Below, one piece after another: positions 53,392 to 62,739 of a stretch of DNA of 64,000 bases. Each line of letters starts with the position of its first letter. Position 1 is the stretch's first letter. Position numbers and translations under genes: made by a program. The stretch is from positions 1,426,001 through 1,490,000 of the forward strand of contig NZ_CP045121.1 in the NCBI RefSeq assembly GCF_011492965.1, in the 5' to 3' direction. Under the pieces are notes generated by a model, which was not told where the DNA came from, ran no database searches, and was given only the letters and a program-made list of their open reading frames with translations. The stretch comes from Rubrobacter marinus (GTDB taxonomy: Bacteria > Actinomycetota > Rubrobacteria > Rubrobacterales > Rubrobacteraceae).

Positions 53392-54897
53392 ATGACCATC
53401 ACGCGCAGGGGCGATGGGGGAGGCTCGTCCGGCGGGAAGTTGGGCTCGTTCTGGGAGAAGCTCAATTCAAGCTTCTGGTTTGTTCCCGCCGTTTTCGTGT
53501 TGGGAGCCGTGGTGCTGTTCTTCGCCACGCAGTACCTGGATCAGCTTCTGCGCGCGGATCTGGCTTCGCTACCCGTCGTCTTCTCCGGCGGCCCTTCGGC
53601 CGCCAGGAGCGTGCTCGCGGCCATCGCGGGGAGCGTCATAACCACGGTAACGACGGCTTTTTCGCTCACCATCGTCATCCTCCAGCTCGCCTCCACGAGC
53701 TACACCCCGCGCGTCCTGAGGAGCTTCACCTCCGACCGCAGCGTGCAGGTCGTCCTGGGGACGTTCATTGCGACCTTTTTGTACTCGCTGTTGGTCCTGA
53801 GGATCATCCGCGAGGCCTCTGCCGAGGGCCGGTCTTTCACCCCGGTGATCTCGGTGACCGTGGCGGTGGTGCTGACCGTGGCGTGCGTGGCGCTCCTGGT
53901 CTACTTCATCGCCCACGTCGTCAACCTCATCCAGTCCTCCACCATCGTTCAGACGGCCCGTAGGGATGCGATGGAGGTCATCGAGAACCTGGACGACCTG
54001 GGAGACGCGCCCGCCGAGGACCCGAAGGCTCCGGAGGAGCGCCCGGAGTTGCGAGGCCTGCTCTCGGAGGAGCCCCTGGTGGTACGGGCCCGGCAGAGCG
54101 GCTACGTGCAGTACCTGAACGCCGGCGAGGTCGTGGAGGCGATCGTCGGTCGTTCCAACGCGCCCGAGGGGGGAACGCTGGTCGTCGAGATCCCGTTCGG
54201 ACCCGGACACTTCGTCGCCGCGGGTCTCCCGCTGGTGCGCGCCTGGCCCGCGAAGGAGCCGCGGTCCCTGGAAGACGTCCACGACGCCTTCTACTTCGGC
54301 AAGGAGCGCTCGTTCCGCCAAGACTTCGCCTTCGGCCTCAGGCAGCTCTCGGACATCGCTCTCAAAGGCCTCTCGCCCGGGGTGAACGACCCCACGACCG
54401 CGATGCAGGCGATGGACCAGGTGGAGGTCATGTTCGTGGCCCTTGGCGAGAAGGCGATGCCCCCGCGCGTCCGCGAGCTGGAGGTCGGCGGCGCGAAGGT
54501 CGTCCTGAAGGTCGCGTACTACGGCTTCGACGACGTGGTGGGGCTCGCCTTCGACCAGATCCGCAGGGCCGCCTTCACCAGCGGGCAGGTCGCGGTCCTG
54601 GAACGGTACCTGGAGATCCTCGGCCGGGCCATAGACGCGAACCGTATCCCCGAGCGCCGCCTCGCTCTGTGGGCCGGCGCCCTCACGGTGGCCCGCCTCG
54701 CCCCGAACGAGGTCTCCGACCCCCGGGATGCCACCGAACTCCTCCTCGGCGCGGTGAAGCTCGGGGAGCGCCTGGTGGGAGCCGGGGTGGGCGTGGAGGC
54801 CGACCTCGAAGAGCTCTCCGGGCTATCGGAGGATCTTCCGGAGGGCGGCAGGATCCGGGGGGCCGTGGAGGAGGTCTTACGGGGCGCGACCCGGTAG
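53392..54897 (+). CDS. DUF2254-family membrane protein
   Basis: 501 residues from ATG 53392 after GGAGG. Four N-terminal helices: FWFVPAVFVLGAVVLFFATQ, the family feature ITTVTTAFSLTIVILQLAST with SYTPRVLRSF, LGTFIATFLYSLLVLRI and VTVAVVLTVACVALLVYF. A large soluble C-terminal domain follows (GYVQYLNAGEVVEAIVG, FGLRQLSDIALKGLSPGVND, DPTTAMQAMDQVEV). Family function unknown. Same strand and closely packed with the DUF389 and MscS genes. Confidence 0.88.
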   Translation: MTITRRGDGGGSSGGKLGSFWEKLNSSFWFVPAVFVLGAVVLFFATQYLDQLLRADLASLPVVFSGGPSAARSVLAAIAGSVITTVTTAFSLTIVILQLASTSYTPRVLRSFTSDRSVQVVLGTFIATFLYSLLVLRIIREASAEGRSFTPVISVTVAVVLTVACVALLVYFIAHVVNLIQSSTIVQTARRDAMEVIENLDDLGDAPAEDPKAPEERPELRGLLSEEPLVVRARQSGYVQYLNAGEVVEAIVGRSNAPEGGTLVVEIPFGPGHFVAAGLPLVRAWPAKEPRSLEDVHDAFYFGKERSFRQDFAFGLRQLSDIALKGLSPGVNDPTTAMQAMDQVEVMFVALGEKAMPPRVRELEVGGAKVVLKVAYYGFDDVVGLAFDQIRRAAFTSGQVAVLERYLEILGRAIDANRIPERRLALWAGALTVARLAPNEVSDPRDATELLLGAVKLGERLVGAGVGVEADLEELSGLSEDLPEGGRIRGAVEEVLRGATR

Positions 54898-54920
54898 GCT
54901 CGAGGCAGGGGAGGATCTCG

Positions 54921-55985
54921 TTGTTCGACGGCGGTGTTTTAAGGGAAGCTTTCGAGGGGCTTGCGGGGGTGGTCGGCGGACCGGAGGTCGGTGTCCGGCT
55001 CCTCCTGACGCTCTTCGTCCTCGCCGGGGCGCTCGCGTTGCGCCGCGTGGCGTCGCAGGCCGTCCGGCGACGGTTCGGGACGATGGGGCAGGGCGGCGGG
55101 GGAGGGCCGTCCGAGGCAGGAAGGGACGACCGTCACAGCGCCTACTGGATCAGGAAGGTGTCGGCCTACGCCGTCTGGGGGGTGGCGGTGCTGCTCGTGA
55201 TCTTTATTTGGGCGGAGTTCGGTCGGAGGTTGGGCTTCGTAGTGGGGGCAGCTTCGGCCGGGGTGGCCTTCGCGTTGCAGAACGTCCTGGGCTCCTTCGC
55301 CGCGTGGCTCGGTATCCTCGCGGGAGGCGTCTTCAGGGTCGGTGACCGGGTGATGATGGGCGGGGTGAAGGGGGACGTCATAGACCTCTCGCCCCTGAGG
55401 ACCACGGTTATGGAGATCGGGAGCCCCGGCGCCTCCGAGGACTCAGACGTCTGGGTGCGCGCCCGCCAGTACACCGGCCGCGTCGTCACGGTCTCCAACA
55501 AGGCGTTCTTCGACGAGCCCATCTACAACTACTCCAAGGACTTCGACTACGTGTGGGAGGAGATCTCCGTCCCCGTCTCCTACAAGACGGCCTGGGAGAA
55601 GGCCCGCGACATCCTCCTCGAGGAGGTGGAGGGGGCCACGCGCGGCTTTAGGCAGGAGAGCGCCGAAGCGCTCGCCGAGATGTCCCGGCGCTACCTCGTG
55701 GGGAAGAGCGAGGTGGAGCCCCAAGTCTTCGTCAGGCTCACGGACGATTGGGTCGAGCTCTCCGTCCGGTTCGTGATCCCGACCCGCTCCGCCCGCTCCC
55801 TCAAGAGCGGCATCTCCGAGAGCGTCCTCAGGCGATTCTCGGAGGAGAACGTCGCCATCGCCTCGACCACGAGCGAGATCGTCGGCTTTCCGTCTCTGCG
55901 AATAGAGGGCCTCGAAGAGGCGCTCGACGCCCTGCGCCACCGCGACGGCGACGGACAGCCGGGGACCCGGGCAAGGGAGGACTGA
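54921..55985 (+). CDS. MscS-family mechanosensitive channel
   Basis: 354 residues from TTG 54921. Three helices: RLLLTLFVLAGALALRRVAS, YAVWGVAVLLVIFIWAEF and the pore-lining AASAGVAFALQNVLGSFAAW. The latter leads into the beta domain (GGVFRVGDRVMMGGVKGDVI, then RVVTVSNKAFFDEPIYNYSK) and the alpha/beta C-terminal domain. Opens under membrane tension to release solutes during osmotic down-shock. 23 bp after the DUF2254 gene, so in one transcript. Confidence 0.92.
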   Translation: MFDGGVLREAFEGLAGVVGGPEVGVRLLLTLFVLAGALALRRVASQAVRRRFGTMGQGGGGGPSEAGRDDRHSAYWIRKVSAYAVWGVAVLLVIFIWAEFGRRLGFVVGAASAGVAFALQNVLGSFAAWLGILAGGVFRVGDRVMMGGVKGDVIDLSPLRTTVMEIGSPGASEDSDVWVRARQYTGRVVTVSNKAFFDEPIYNYSKDFDYVWEEISVPVSYKTAWEKARDILLEEVEGATRGFRQESAEALAEMSRRYLVGKSEVEPQVFVRLTDDWVELSVRFVIPTRSARSLKSGISESVLRRFSEENVAIASTTSEIVGFPSLRIEGLEEALDALRHRDGDGQPGTRARED

Positions 55986-56305
55986 GGAGGCACGGGCGAG
56001 TGATACCCTTGCCCAGAGGACAAACGGGGGTTGCTCCGCGGACCAGCGCCCGTGCCGAGCATTGCCCCGTCAAGGTCGATCTGGCGTCGTCTGACGCACG
56101 CGGACAGCGCAACTACGCCGGCGAGTAACGGGCGGCGAACCTCCTCGTCGGCATCCACGGAAAGGATAGGATCTGATACCTCACCGATCCCGCTTTGCCC
56201 AGATTCGCACCCGGGCGCGAGTCCTTCGTCAGTAACCCGCTCACGTTGTTGTGGACCTTGGTCCCTCCCGCGCGATCTCCGGCGCGAGAGGCGGCCCCTC
56301 CTGTG
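55986..56305. other. Gene-free convergent gap
   Basis: No supported gene between the MscS and FNT stops. GCACGGGCG near 55991 and its complement near 56047 are ~50 nt apart and could form a weak hairpin. Confidence 0.45.
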
Positions 56306-57094
56306 TCATAGGTCTACGTCCGAGTTCGGGAGTCGCTCCTTGTCGGAGCCTACTACCTGGCCGAAATTCAGCAGCGTGACGAGGACTACGCCCCCGATGG
56401 TATTGCCCAACGTGGCCGGGGCGAGGAAGCCGGAGAAGAAGTCCCAAAGCGGCGTTTCGCCGGCGAAGACGCTCATCAGGACCTCCGTCGAGCCGGCGAT
56501 GCAGTGTGCGAGCCCCGCGGCCGGGATGAGGAAGGAGAGGACGTAGATGGAGAAGGCCTGGGAGATCGTGTCCCTGCAGGCCGACACTACCCAAGCTACG
56601 AGCGCCACGAGCCACCCGCCGAAGACCGCTTTGAGGGTCAGAGTCCAGAACCCGGGCTCCAGGTTATGGGCGGCTTCCTCCAGCAGGAGATCGAAGGCCG
56701 CGGGGTCGAGCAGGTTCCCTTACGTCACGGCGACGGCGAAGATCGCCGCGCCCAGGACGTTGGAAGTGAAAACTACCGCCCAGAACCGGAGCATGTTCGC
56801 CAGGCCGTTGGTCTCGTCCAGCACCACCGTAACGGGGGTAACGGTGTTCTCGGTGAAAAGCTGGGCGCGCCCGAGGACGACGATGAGGAACCCTATCGGG
56901 TAGAACAGCATGGCGACGAGCCCTACACCGCCGGCCATCGCCCCCACGACCCCTAGGGCCAGCGCGGAGAAGGAGATGTTGAGCCCGGCCGCGAGACCGC
57001 TGAGCGCCAGTCCCGCGTTGGCGCGCTGGAGGTTCTCGCGCCCGTCTTCGATGACGGTCTCCAGGATTTCCGGCGCCGTCTTGAGGGCGGCCAC
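56306..57094 (-). pseudogene. Formate/nitrite transporter (FNT) family channel with an internal stop
   Basis: GTG 57094 follows GGAGG. The first half has FNT helices (LNISFSALALGVVGAMAGGV, GFLIVVLGRAQLFTENTVTP) and ends ...AIFAVAVT at TAA 56720. The same frame continues without shift (GNLLDPAAFDLLLEEAAH, then KAVFGGWLVALVAWVVSACR, GLAHCIAGSTEVLMSVFAGE and ATLGNTIGGVVLVTLLNFGQ). The full length of ~262 residues is normal for FNT. A single substitution, or an error, makes the TAA. Channel for formate, nitrite or related anions if intact. Confidence 0.82.
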
Positions 57095-57124
57095 GCTACC
57101 TCCGGGCTCGAGCGTCTGCGTCCC

Positions 57125-57703
57125 CTACAGGGTTACGACGTTCTCGCAATCGGAGACGGTGTCCGTCTCGTCGACGACGCAGGTGTCGTTGCCGGGACCG
57201 CCCGCGACCGTGTCCGCCTCGCCGTCCCCGGCCCCGAACAGGAAGTCGTCCCCGTCGCCACCGTCGAGGTTGTCCGCGCCGGCCTGCCCGAAGATGGCGT
57301 CGTTGTTGCCGAAGCCGGAGAGCGCGTCGTCGCCCGCGCCGCCCCGCAGCAGGTCGAGGCCCGCGCCGCCTTCCAGCCGGTCGTTGCCGGCGTCGCCCTC
57401 GATCAGGTTGTCGCCCGCGGCATCGGAGAGGAGGTCGTCGCCGCCCATACCGGACAAGGCGTCCGATCCGGGCGCGCCCCGGACGAGCTCCCCTGCCTCG
57501 GAACCCATGATCGCCTCGCCGACACCGGTGCCCCCAAGCGCCTCGCCTGCCTGCTCGCCCGCGTTCGACAGCGTATCGCCGATTTCGGTGCCCGAGAGCA
57601 AGCCCCCTTCCGCTTCCTGGGCGAGAGCGGCCCCGCCGGTGAACGTCAACGCCAAAGCACCCGTGGTCAGGACGAGGGCCGCCCGTCTCGCGATCCGCTT
57701 CAT
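57125..57703 (-). CDS. Secreted RTX-type calcium-binding repeat protein
   Basis: 192 residues, ATG after AAGGAGG. Classical signal peptide (LVLTTGALALTFTGGAALAQ). The mature part has nine-residue glycine/aspartate repeats of the GGxGxDxLx kind (SGMGGDDLL, GDAGNDRLE, GGAGLDLLR, GGAGDDALS, DGGDGDDFL), which form a calcium-bound parallel roll. Ends with a Cys pair (NDTCVVDETDTVSDC). Exported, likely surface-associated. Confidence 0.87.
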   Translation of the reverse strand: MKRIARRAALVLTTGALALTFTGGAALAQEAEGGLLSGTEIGDTLSNAGEQAGEALGGTGVGEAIMGSEAGELVRGAPGSDALSGMGGDDLLSDAAGDNLIEGDAGNDRLEGGAGLDLLRGGAGDDALSGFGNNDAIFGQAGADNLDGGDGDDFLFGAGDGEADTVAGGPGNDTCVVDETDTVSDCENVVTL

Positions 57704-57785
57704 CCGCGTACCTCCTTCGTTTCCCCGCCTGCGGGGAGGTCGTCTACAACGACCCGCAGTCTAGGACGCGAATTGCGGGTGCCCG

Positions 57786-57813
57786 GTTAAGGGTGTGTAA
57801 GGGGAACGTAAAC
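57786..57813 (-). promoter_or_regulatory. Box array for the RTX gene
   Basis: On the minus strand GTTTAC, CTTAC and CTTAAC cores are 10-11 bp apart, ~83 bp before the RTX start. Confidence 0.5.
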
Positions 57814-58008
57814 CCGCCAGTGGTGCTTCTATGATCGAGAAGATACGCGCAGGGGGAGCGTCCGTACAATGCATACGGTCTGCCACTCGACGCCTCGGAA
57901 AGACGGACCGGTCGGCAGAGACGAAGAGCGCGAAGCCTTTCTAGTCCCTCACGGATCGTGCGCGGCTTCGGCCGCCTGCAGTCAGCGACACCGGCCGGAC
58001 GGCCGCAA

Positions 58009-58036
58009 CTTAACGGAAACCTTACCGCTTCTTTAC
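58009..58036 (+). promoter_or_regulatory. Box array for the small gene at 58113
   Basis: CTTAAC, CTTACC and CTTTAC end 11 bp apart, ~77 bp before TTG 58113. The region shared with the RTX gene thus holds two oppositely pointing arrays. Confidence 0.55.
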
Positions 58037-58112
58037 TACCCCTGGTCAACGCTTCGTTCGTGTCTCTTACCATGCACATAATGGGCCATTCGCTCGGAAA
58101 GCGAGGTGGTTT

Positions 58113-58361
58113 TTGAGGTCCGATGAAACGTGGGTGGGGGCGAGGGTACGGGTGCGGGAGGGCTGCCAAAAGGCGGACCTGCGGGGGCGCGTCGGCACCG
58201 TGGCGAAGGCGTATGGTACCCGCGACCGAACGGCCCTGCACGTACGTTTCGACGACGGCCTGTGGCAACTTCTGTGGCCCCGCGACGTGGAGCGGGAGGG
58301 AGGAGCTACACGGCACGATGGTGGTCGAGGTGATGCGACCTGCGGAAACGGAGCCGGATGA
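58113..58361 (+). CDS. Small SH3/KOW-like protein
   Basis: 82 residues from TTG 58113 after GAGGTGG. Compact barrel-like core: WVGARVRVREGCQKADLRGR, VGTVAKAYGTRDRTALHVRF and DGLWQLLWPRDVERE. The last ~20 residues are low-complexity and may reflect a shifted end. Cytoplasmic; unknown role. Confidence 0.6.
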   Translation: MRSDETWVGARVRVREGCQKADLRGRVGTVAKAYGTRDRTALHVRFDDGLWQLLWPRDVEREGGATRHDGGRGDATCGNGAG

Positions 58362-58754
58362 GGGCGTCGATCGGAGGCGCATGCGGGAGAAACCCGAACC
58401 GGCCCACCGGCAGGTGGTACGACCAAGGGAGGCCAAAGCGTGTTCGACCCCGAGTCTTCGGGGGCCGCAGCGCAAAGAAGATAGTTAATGCTTCGGTTTG
58501 CCGACATTCCCAAGGGCTACCGCGCAAAGACCGAACTGCTGCCCGGGGGCGGATCTCACGACGGGGGCGGACGGGGTTTCGAGCCTTCCGTCGAGCGAGC
58601 ATTCGGTGCGAACGCGCACCTTGTGGACGTGGCCCGGCAAGACGGCGCGGACGATCCGGACTCTCGCGGTGTACCCTCGTGGTCGATGTAGACGCAGTTG
58701 CCCGGGAACGATGAGGCGAACTGGCCGCGGAGGCAAGGAGGTGAGGGAGAAGTA
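58362..58754. other. Gene-free stretch before the AI-2E-family gene
   Basis: Short frames exist but none has an SD plus plausible composition. Confidence 0.45.
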
Positions 58755-59942
58755 GTGAGGCAAGAGGCTTTGAGGGCGCGCGATCTGTACAGGGCGGTCC
58801 TCCTGCTGGCGCTCCTGGGGCTGGTAGGGCTCTTCTTTGGCCAGATCCTTCAGTTCCTGGTGGTGTCCTTCGTGGCATTGTTGCTCTCCCTCGCGCTCGC
58901 GGCCGGAGCGAAGCTCTTGGCCCGACTCCGCCTGCCCAGAGCGGTCGGCGTGATCGCCACGCTGTTTATTCTGTTCGGGGCGTTCGTCGCGATGGGATAC
59001 GCGCTCGTCCCACCCTTGATAGAGCAGTTCGGTCAGTTTTTGGGAGACCTCCCGCGTATCCTGGCGATGCTTCAAGAACAGATCGGTCCGCGGGCCTCCG
59101 GGGGGGATCCGTCGGCGACACAGGGTGTGATCGCGCGGCTGGAGCGGGAGATCTCGGGCTTGCTCGCGACCCTCAACTACGACCCTTTAGCCCTGGCGAG
59201 GGACGCTTTGGGGTTTTTGAGGACGGTGTTGGGCGTGGCTTCCGTCCTGATCGTCCTCGTCGTGGCGGCGGTCTACGCGGCGATCGAGCCCCGCCCTATC
59301 GTCGAGGGCTTCTTGCGCCTTTTCCCGAGGCACGGGCGGGACCGAACGCGCGCGTTGCTCGCCGACCTTCGCGTTACGCTCACGCGGTGGATGTGGGGTA
59401 CGGCCGTCGACATGACGACCGTGGGCTTGATGACCGGGCTCGCCCTCCGGCTCGTGGGATTCGAGTTCCCTCTGCTCTTCGGCGTCCTGGCGGGGCTCCT
59501 CACCATCGTCCCGTTCTTCGGCCCGATAGCCGCGACGGTCCTCGTGGGGCTCGTCGCGCTGGCGGAGGGTTGGGTGCACGCGCTCGTCTGCGTCAGCGCG
59601 CTCGTCGTCGTCCAGCAGATAGAAGGCAACGTGCTCGTCCCGCTCATCATGCGTCGGGCGATCCTTTTGCACCCGGCGGTGATAGCCCTCGGCATTCTCT
59701 TCGTCGGATGGACCATCGGTCCCCTCGCCATACTAGTCGCCGTCCCCATCCTCGCTACCGCGCGGGTCCTGATCCGGCACCTCTGGATCGAGCGCGTAAG
59801 TCCGACCGAGGAAGGCCGGGCGGGTGACGGGCGGCCCGGCTCCGAGGAGAAACCGGAAGGAAGCAGTGGCGGGGGCCCGAAGGGGGAACAGGTCCGGACC
59901 GGTGCACACGAGCGGGCGCAAGGGGCGCGGAGGCTGCCCTGA
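58755..59942 (+). CDS. AI-2E (PerM/TqsA) family transporter
   Basis: About 395 residues from GTG 58755 behind AAGGAGGTGAGG. Around eight helices: AVLLLALLGLVGLFFGQILQ, FVALLLSLALAAGAKLLA, GVIATLFILFGAFVAMGYAL and later FPLLFGVLAGLLTIVPFFGP, then QQIEGNVLVPLIMRRAILLH and GPLAILVAVPILATARVLIR. The P-F-x-G-P motif and central soluble part are typical. Probably a small-molecule or ion exporter; some relatives are Na+/H+ antiporters. The C-terminal ~45 residues are disordered. Confidence 0.9.
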   Translation: MRQEALRARDLYRAVLLLALLGLVGLFFGQILQFLVVSFVALLLSLALAAGAKLLARLRLPRAVGVIATLFILFGAFVAMGYALVPPLIEQFGQFLGDLPRILAMLQEQIGPRASGGDPSATQGVIARLEREISGLLATLNYDPLALARDALGFLRTVLGVASVLIVLVVAAVYAAIEPRPIVEGFLRLFPRHGRDRTRALLADLRVTLTRWMWGTAVDMTTVGLMTGLALRLVGFEFPLLFGVLAGLLTIVPFFGPIAATVLVGLVALAEGWVHALVCVSALVVVQQIEGNVLVPLIMRRAILLHPAVIALGILFVGWTIGPLAILVAVPILATARVLIRHLWIERVSPTEEGRAGDGRPGSEEKPEGSSGGGPKGEQVRTGAHERAQGARRLP

Positions 59943-60540
59943 GCGCCCTAAGTTTCCGCTTCCGCGCGACGAGCAAACGTTTCCTTTACTCGTCCTTAAC
60001 CGTAACTACGCGCAGCGTTTGTAAGCTGACACGCTAGAGCCCTCGGGCTGTTCACTCCGGGAAGCAAGAGCGGTACGCGCTTGAGTTCGATCTTGCGGGA
60101 GGGGTGGCGGTCGTTGTGGCGGCGGGCGCCAGAGGCGCGTCCGGGAGGTACGGCTTGACGCTGGCCCTTAGCAACGAACTGTCCCCGCCGGTACTTGGAC
60201 CGCCCGACGGGCTCGCCGATGGACGAGGCGTAAGCGAAAGGCACGAAGCGGAAGGGGTCGGTTTGGAACCAGAGTTCTGCGAGCTCAGGAACCCACGGGT
60301 CGTGATCGGGGTGAAGACCCGTAGCAGTGTCCACGGGAGGCTAAGATCGATGGACGCGGTACTAGTGCTTCGGGACAGCCCACGGGTCAAAGACCCTACC
60401 TGCGGATCGCGTGGTGCGAGGAGTCGGGCTCGCGAAGGGTACTCACGGCGCGGAAGAGGCCCCGGTGTCCCGAGGGGTTTTGACGCAGGGACGCGTGCGC
60501 TCGAAAAACACCCCCTGTCGCCTAAGGCAAACGGGTCACG
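59943..60540. other. Gene-poor stretch with a CTTTAC/CTTAAC box pair
   Basis: CTTTAC at 59984 and CTTAAC at 59995 are 11 bp apart. Frames at 60104-60544 (+) and 60052-60591 (-) lack SDs and protein-like composition and are not called. Confidence 0.45.
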
Positions 60541-61163
60541 ATGAGCGACTCGCTGACTGGCCTCGCAGGATGGGTTCTCGGCGTCATTCAATCTCTGGGC
60601 TACGTGGGCATCGCCGTCCTGATCGCGCTGGAGAACCTGCTTCCACCCATCCCCTCGGAGGTCATCCTTCCTCTCGCCGGCCTCCTCGTCGGGCAGGGGC
60701 GCTTCGCGTTCCTGCCGGTGCTGATAGCCTCTACCGCCGGATCACTCGCCGGTGCCCTGGTGCTCTACGGCCTGGGGCGGTGGCTCGGCGAGGAACGCCT
60801 GCGCCGGTTCGTCAAGAGGTATGGCCGATTCCTGCTGCTGGACGAGTCGGACCTGGACCGTGCCGTCGGGTGGTTCGACCGCTACGGCGGGCCCGCCGTT
60901 TTCTTCGGCCGGCTCGTCCCGGGGTACGAAGCCTCGTCTCCGTACCCGCGGGTACGGAGCGCATGCCCGTCTGGCGCTTCGTCGCCTACACGCTTGGCGG
61001 CAGCGCACTGTGGAACGCGCTGCTCGTCGGTTTGGGCTGGTTCCTCGGCGAACGCTGGACGTTGGTGCGCCAGTATGGGCAAGTGGTCCAGTACGTGCTG
61101 CTGGCGGCCCTGATCGGCGCGGTCGCCTGGTTCGTCTGGCGCCGATGGGGGAGGCGCAGGTGA
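60541..61163 (+). CDS. DedA-family membrane protein, one frameshift
   Basis: About 207 residues. The frame from ATG 60541 contains VIALENLLPPIPSEVILPLA-type DedA motifs and reads to FFGRLVPGYEASS. At the GGGG run 60921-60924, one more G gives RLVPGVRSLVSVPAGTERMP. This is the conserved DedA signature and continues with FVAYTLGGSALWNALLVGLG to 61163. DedA proteins move phospholipids or undecaprenyl phosphate across the membrane and protect against envelope stress. Confidence 0.88.
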
Positions 61164-61277
61164 CCGGCAGCTCGTCGGGAAGAGCCGGGACCGAACCGTC
61201 CGCGCTCCGGTAGCGCGACACGGCTTAGCGTGCTCCGCGCAGCGGCCGTGTACGCACGCTCGTTGTAAAGATCTTGC

Positions 61278-61297
61278 GGGCACGAGGTCTCGTGCCC
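61278..61297. terminator. Hairpin between convergent DedA and NhaA genes
   Basis: GGGCACGAG and complement with a 2-nt centre. Confidence 0.5.
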
Positions 61298-61330
61298 CCG
61301 GCAAACTTCATATCCACGTGCGCATCATCG

Positions 61331-61356
61331 GGCGTCGTAGGCTGACCTACGACGCC
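61331..61356 (-). terminator. Terminator hairpin for NhaA
   Basis: 11-bp perfect stem (GGCGTCGTAGG and complement) with a 4-nt loop, ~65 bp past the NhaA stop. Confidence 0.6.
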
Positions 61357-61419
61357 GAAGTCGCTGGCGCCTAAAGAAGCTCAACACCTCCTCGGACTCC
61401 AAGGTCTTCCTGACTCCTT

Positions 61420-62739
61420 CTAGCGCGAGGTGGAGGCTCCCCTGAGGATCGTCCAGCCCACCACCCCGGCGATCAACGAGGCGGCAAGGATGCCCAGCTT
61501 GGCCGCGTCCGCCAGCGCCCCGTTCGGGAAGGCCAGGTCCGTGATGAAGAGGCTCATGGTGAAGCCGATCCCGGCGAGCCACCCTGCCCCGTAAATGTGG
61601 CGCCAGGAAATGCTTCTCGGCAACTCGGAGACTCCGCTTCTCACCGCGAGCCACGCGAACAGGGTGACGCCGATCTGCTTGCCGAGGATCAGCCCGGCCA
61701 CGATGCCCAGGGTCACCGGGCTGGTCAGCGCCTCCGCGGCACCTCCGCCGAGCGCGACGCCGGCGTTTGCCAGGGCGAAGAGCGGCATGACGGCGAAGAT
61801 CACCCATGGGTGCAGCGCATGCTCGAGCTCGTGCAGCGGTGGCTCCAGTTCGTAGGCGGCGCGATTGAGCGCGTGCAGGGCGGCTTGGCGGTCCTCGTTC
61901 GCGAGCACGCCGTCGCCCTTCTCGCCGGATTGCTCGAAGCGGTCGAGAACGTACCTGCCGCGCTCGAGGAATGCTTTTGGGGCGATGAAGGATCTGACCG
62001 GCACCGTGAACGCCAGAAGCACCCCCGCTATCGTCGCGTGAACCCCCGAGAGCAAGAACGCCAGCCAAAGCCCAATGCCGAGCAGGGCGTAGACCAGCGT
62101 CCTACCCACCCCGATCAGGTTGGCCACGATCAAGGCGACCAGGAAGAGCGCTGCGAATCCTAAAGCTCCCCAAGAGATCTCCGCCGTGTAAAAAAGGGCG
62201 ATCACCAGGACCGCTACTATGTCGTCGACGATGGCCAGCGCCGTCAGGAACACCTTGAGCGCCACGGGTGCCCTCTCTCCGAGCAACGCGAGCACGCCCA
62301 GGGCGAAGGCTATGTCGGTGGCCATCGGTATACCCCAGCCGGCCGCGCCCTCCGTCCCGGCGTTGATGGCGGCGTAGATTGCGGCGGGCAGTACTGCCCC
62401 GCCCAGGGCCGCGGCCACCGGCAGCGCCGCGCCGCGCAGGGAGGACAGCTCGCCCACTAAGATCTCGCGTTTGATCTCCAGCCCCACGACCAGGAAGAAG
62501 ACCGCCATCAGGCCGTCGTTGATCCAGTGGGTGAGGTCCTTGGACAGCGAGTAATCTCCCAGCCCCACAGTCAGTTTCGTGTGCCACAGAGCGGCATAGC
62601 TCTCCCCCCAGGGGGAGTTGGCCCACGCGAGGGCGATCGTCGCGGCGGCTACTAGGAGTATGCCGCCGGAGGACTGCTTGCGGGTGAAGTCTTGGAAGGG
62701 ACGCACGATCCTCTCCACCGGACGTCCTTCCGGGCTCAC
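61420..62739 (-). CDS. nhaA: NhaA-type Na+/H+ antiporter
   Basis: 439 residues from GTG 62739 after GGGAGG; the longer upstream reading is Arg-rich and not used. Family features in order: SSGGILLVAAATIALAWANS, HWINDGLMAVFFLVVGLEIK, the tandem Asp site TALAIVDDIVAVLVIALFY (ion-binding DD), GVHATIAGVLLAFTVPVRSF, FALANAGVALGGG and IGFTMSLFITDLAF. Exchanges internal Na+ for external protons to control pH and salt. Confidence 0.94.
   Translation of the reverse strand: MSPEGRPVERIVRPFQDFTRKQSSGGILLVAAATIALAWANSPWGESYAALWHTKLTVGLGDYSLSKDLTHWINDGLMAVFFLVVGLEIKREILVGELSSLRGAALPVAAALGGAVLPAAIYAAINAGTEGAAGWGIPMATDIAFALGVLALLGERAPVALKVFLTALAIVDDIVAVLVIALFYTAEISWGALGFAALFLVALIVANLIGVGRTLVYALLGIGLWLAFLLSGVHATIAGVLLAFTVPVRSFIAPKAFLERGRYVLDRFEQSGEKGDGVLANEDRQAALHALNRAAYELEPPLHELEHALHPWVIFAVMPLFALANAGVALGGGAAEALTSPVTLGIVAGLILGKQIGVTLFAWLAVRSGVSELPRSISWRHIYGAGWLAGIGFTMSLFITDLAFPNGALADAAKLGILAASLIAGVVGWTILRGASTSR

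Noticed and set aside
60052-60591. Overlapping plus and minus frames before DedA
   Set aside because: Neither has an SD or protein-like composition; kept only as a gene-poor stretch.
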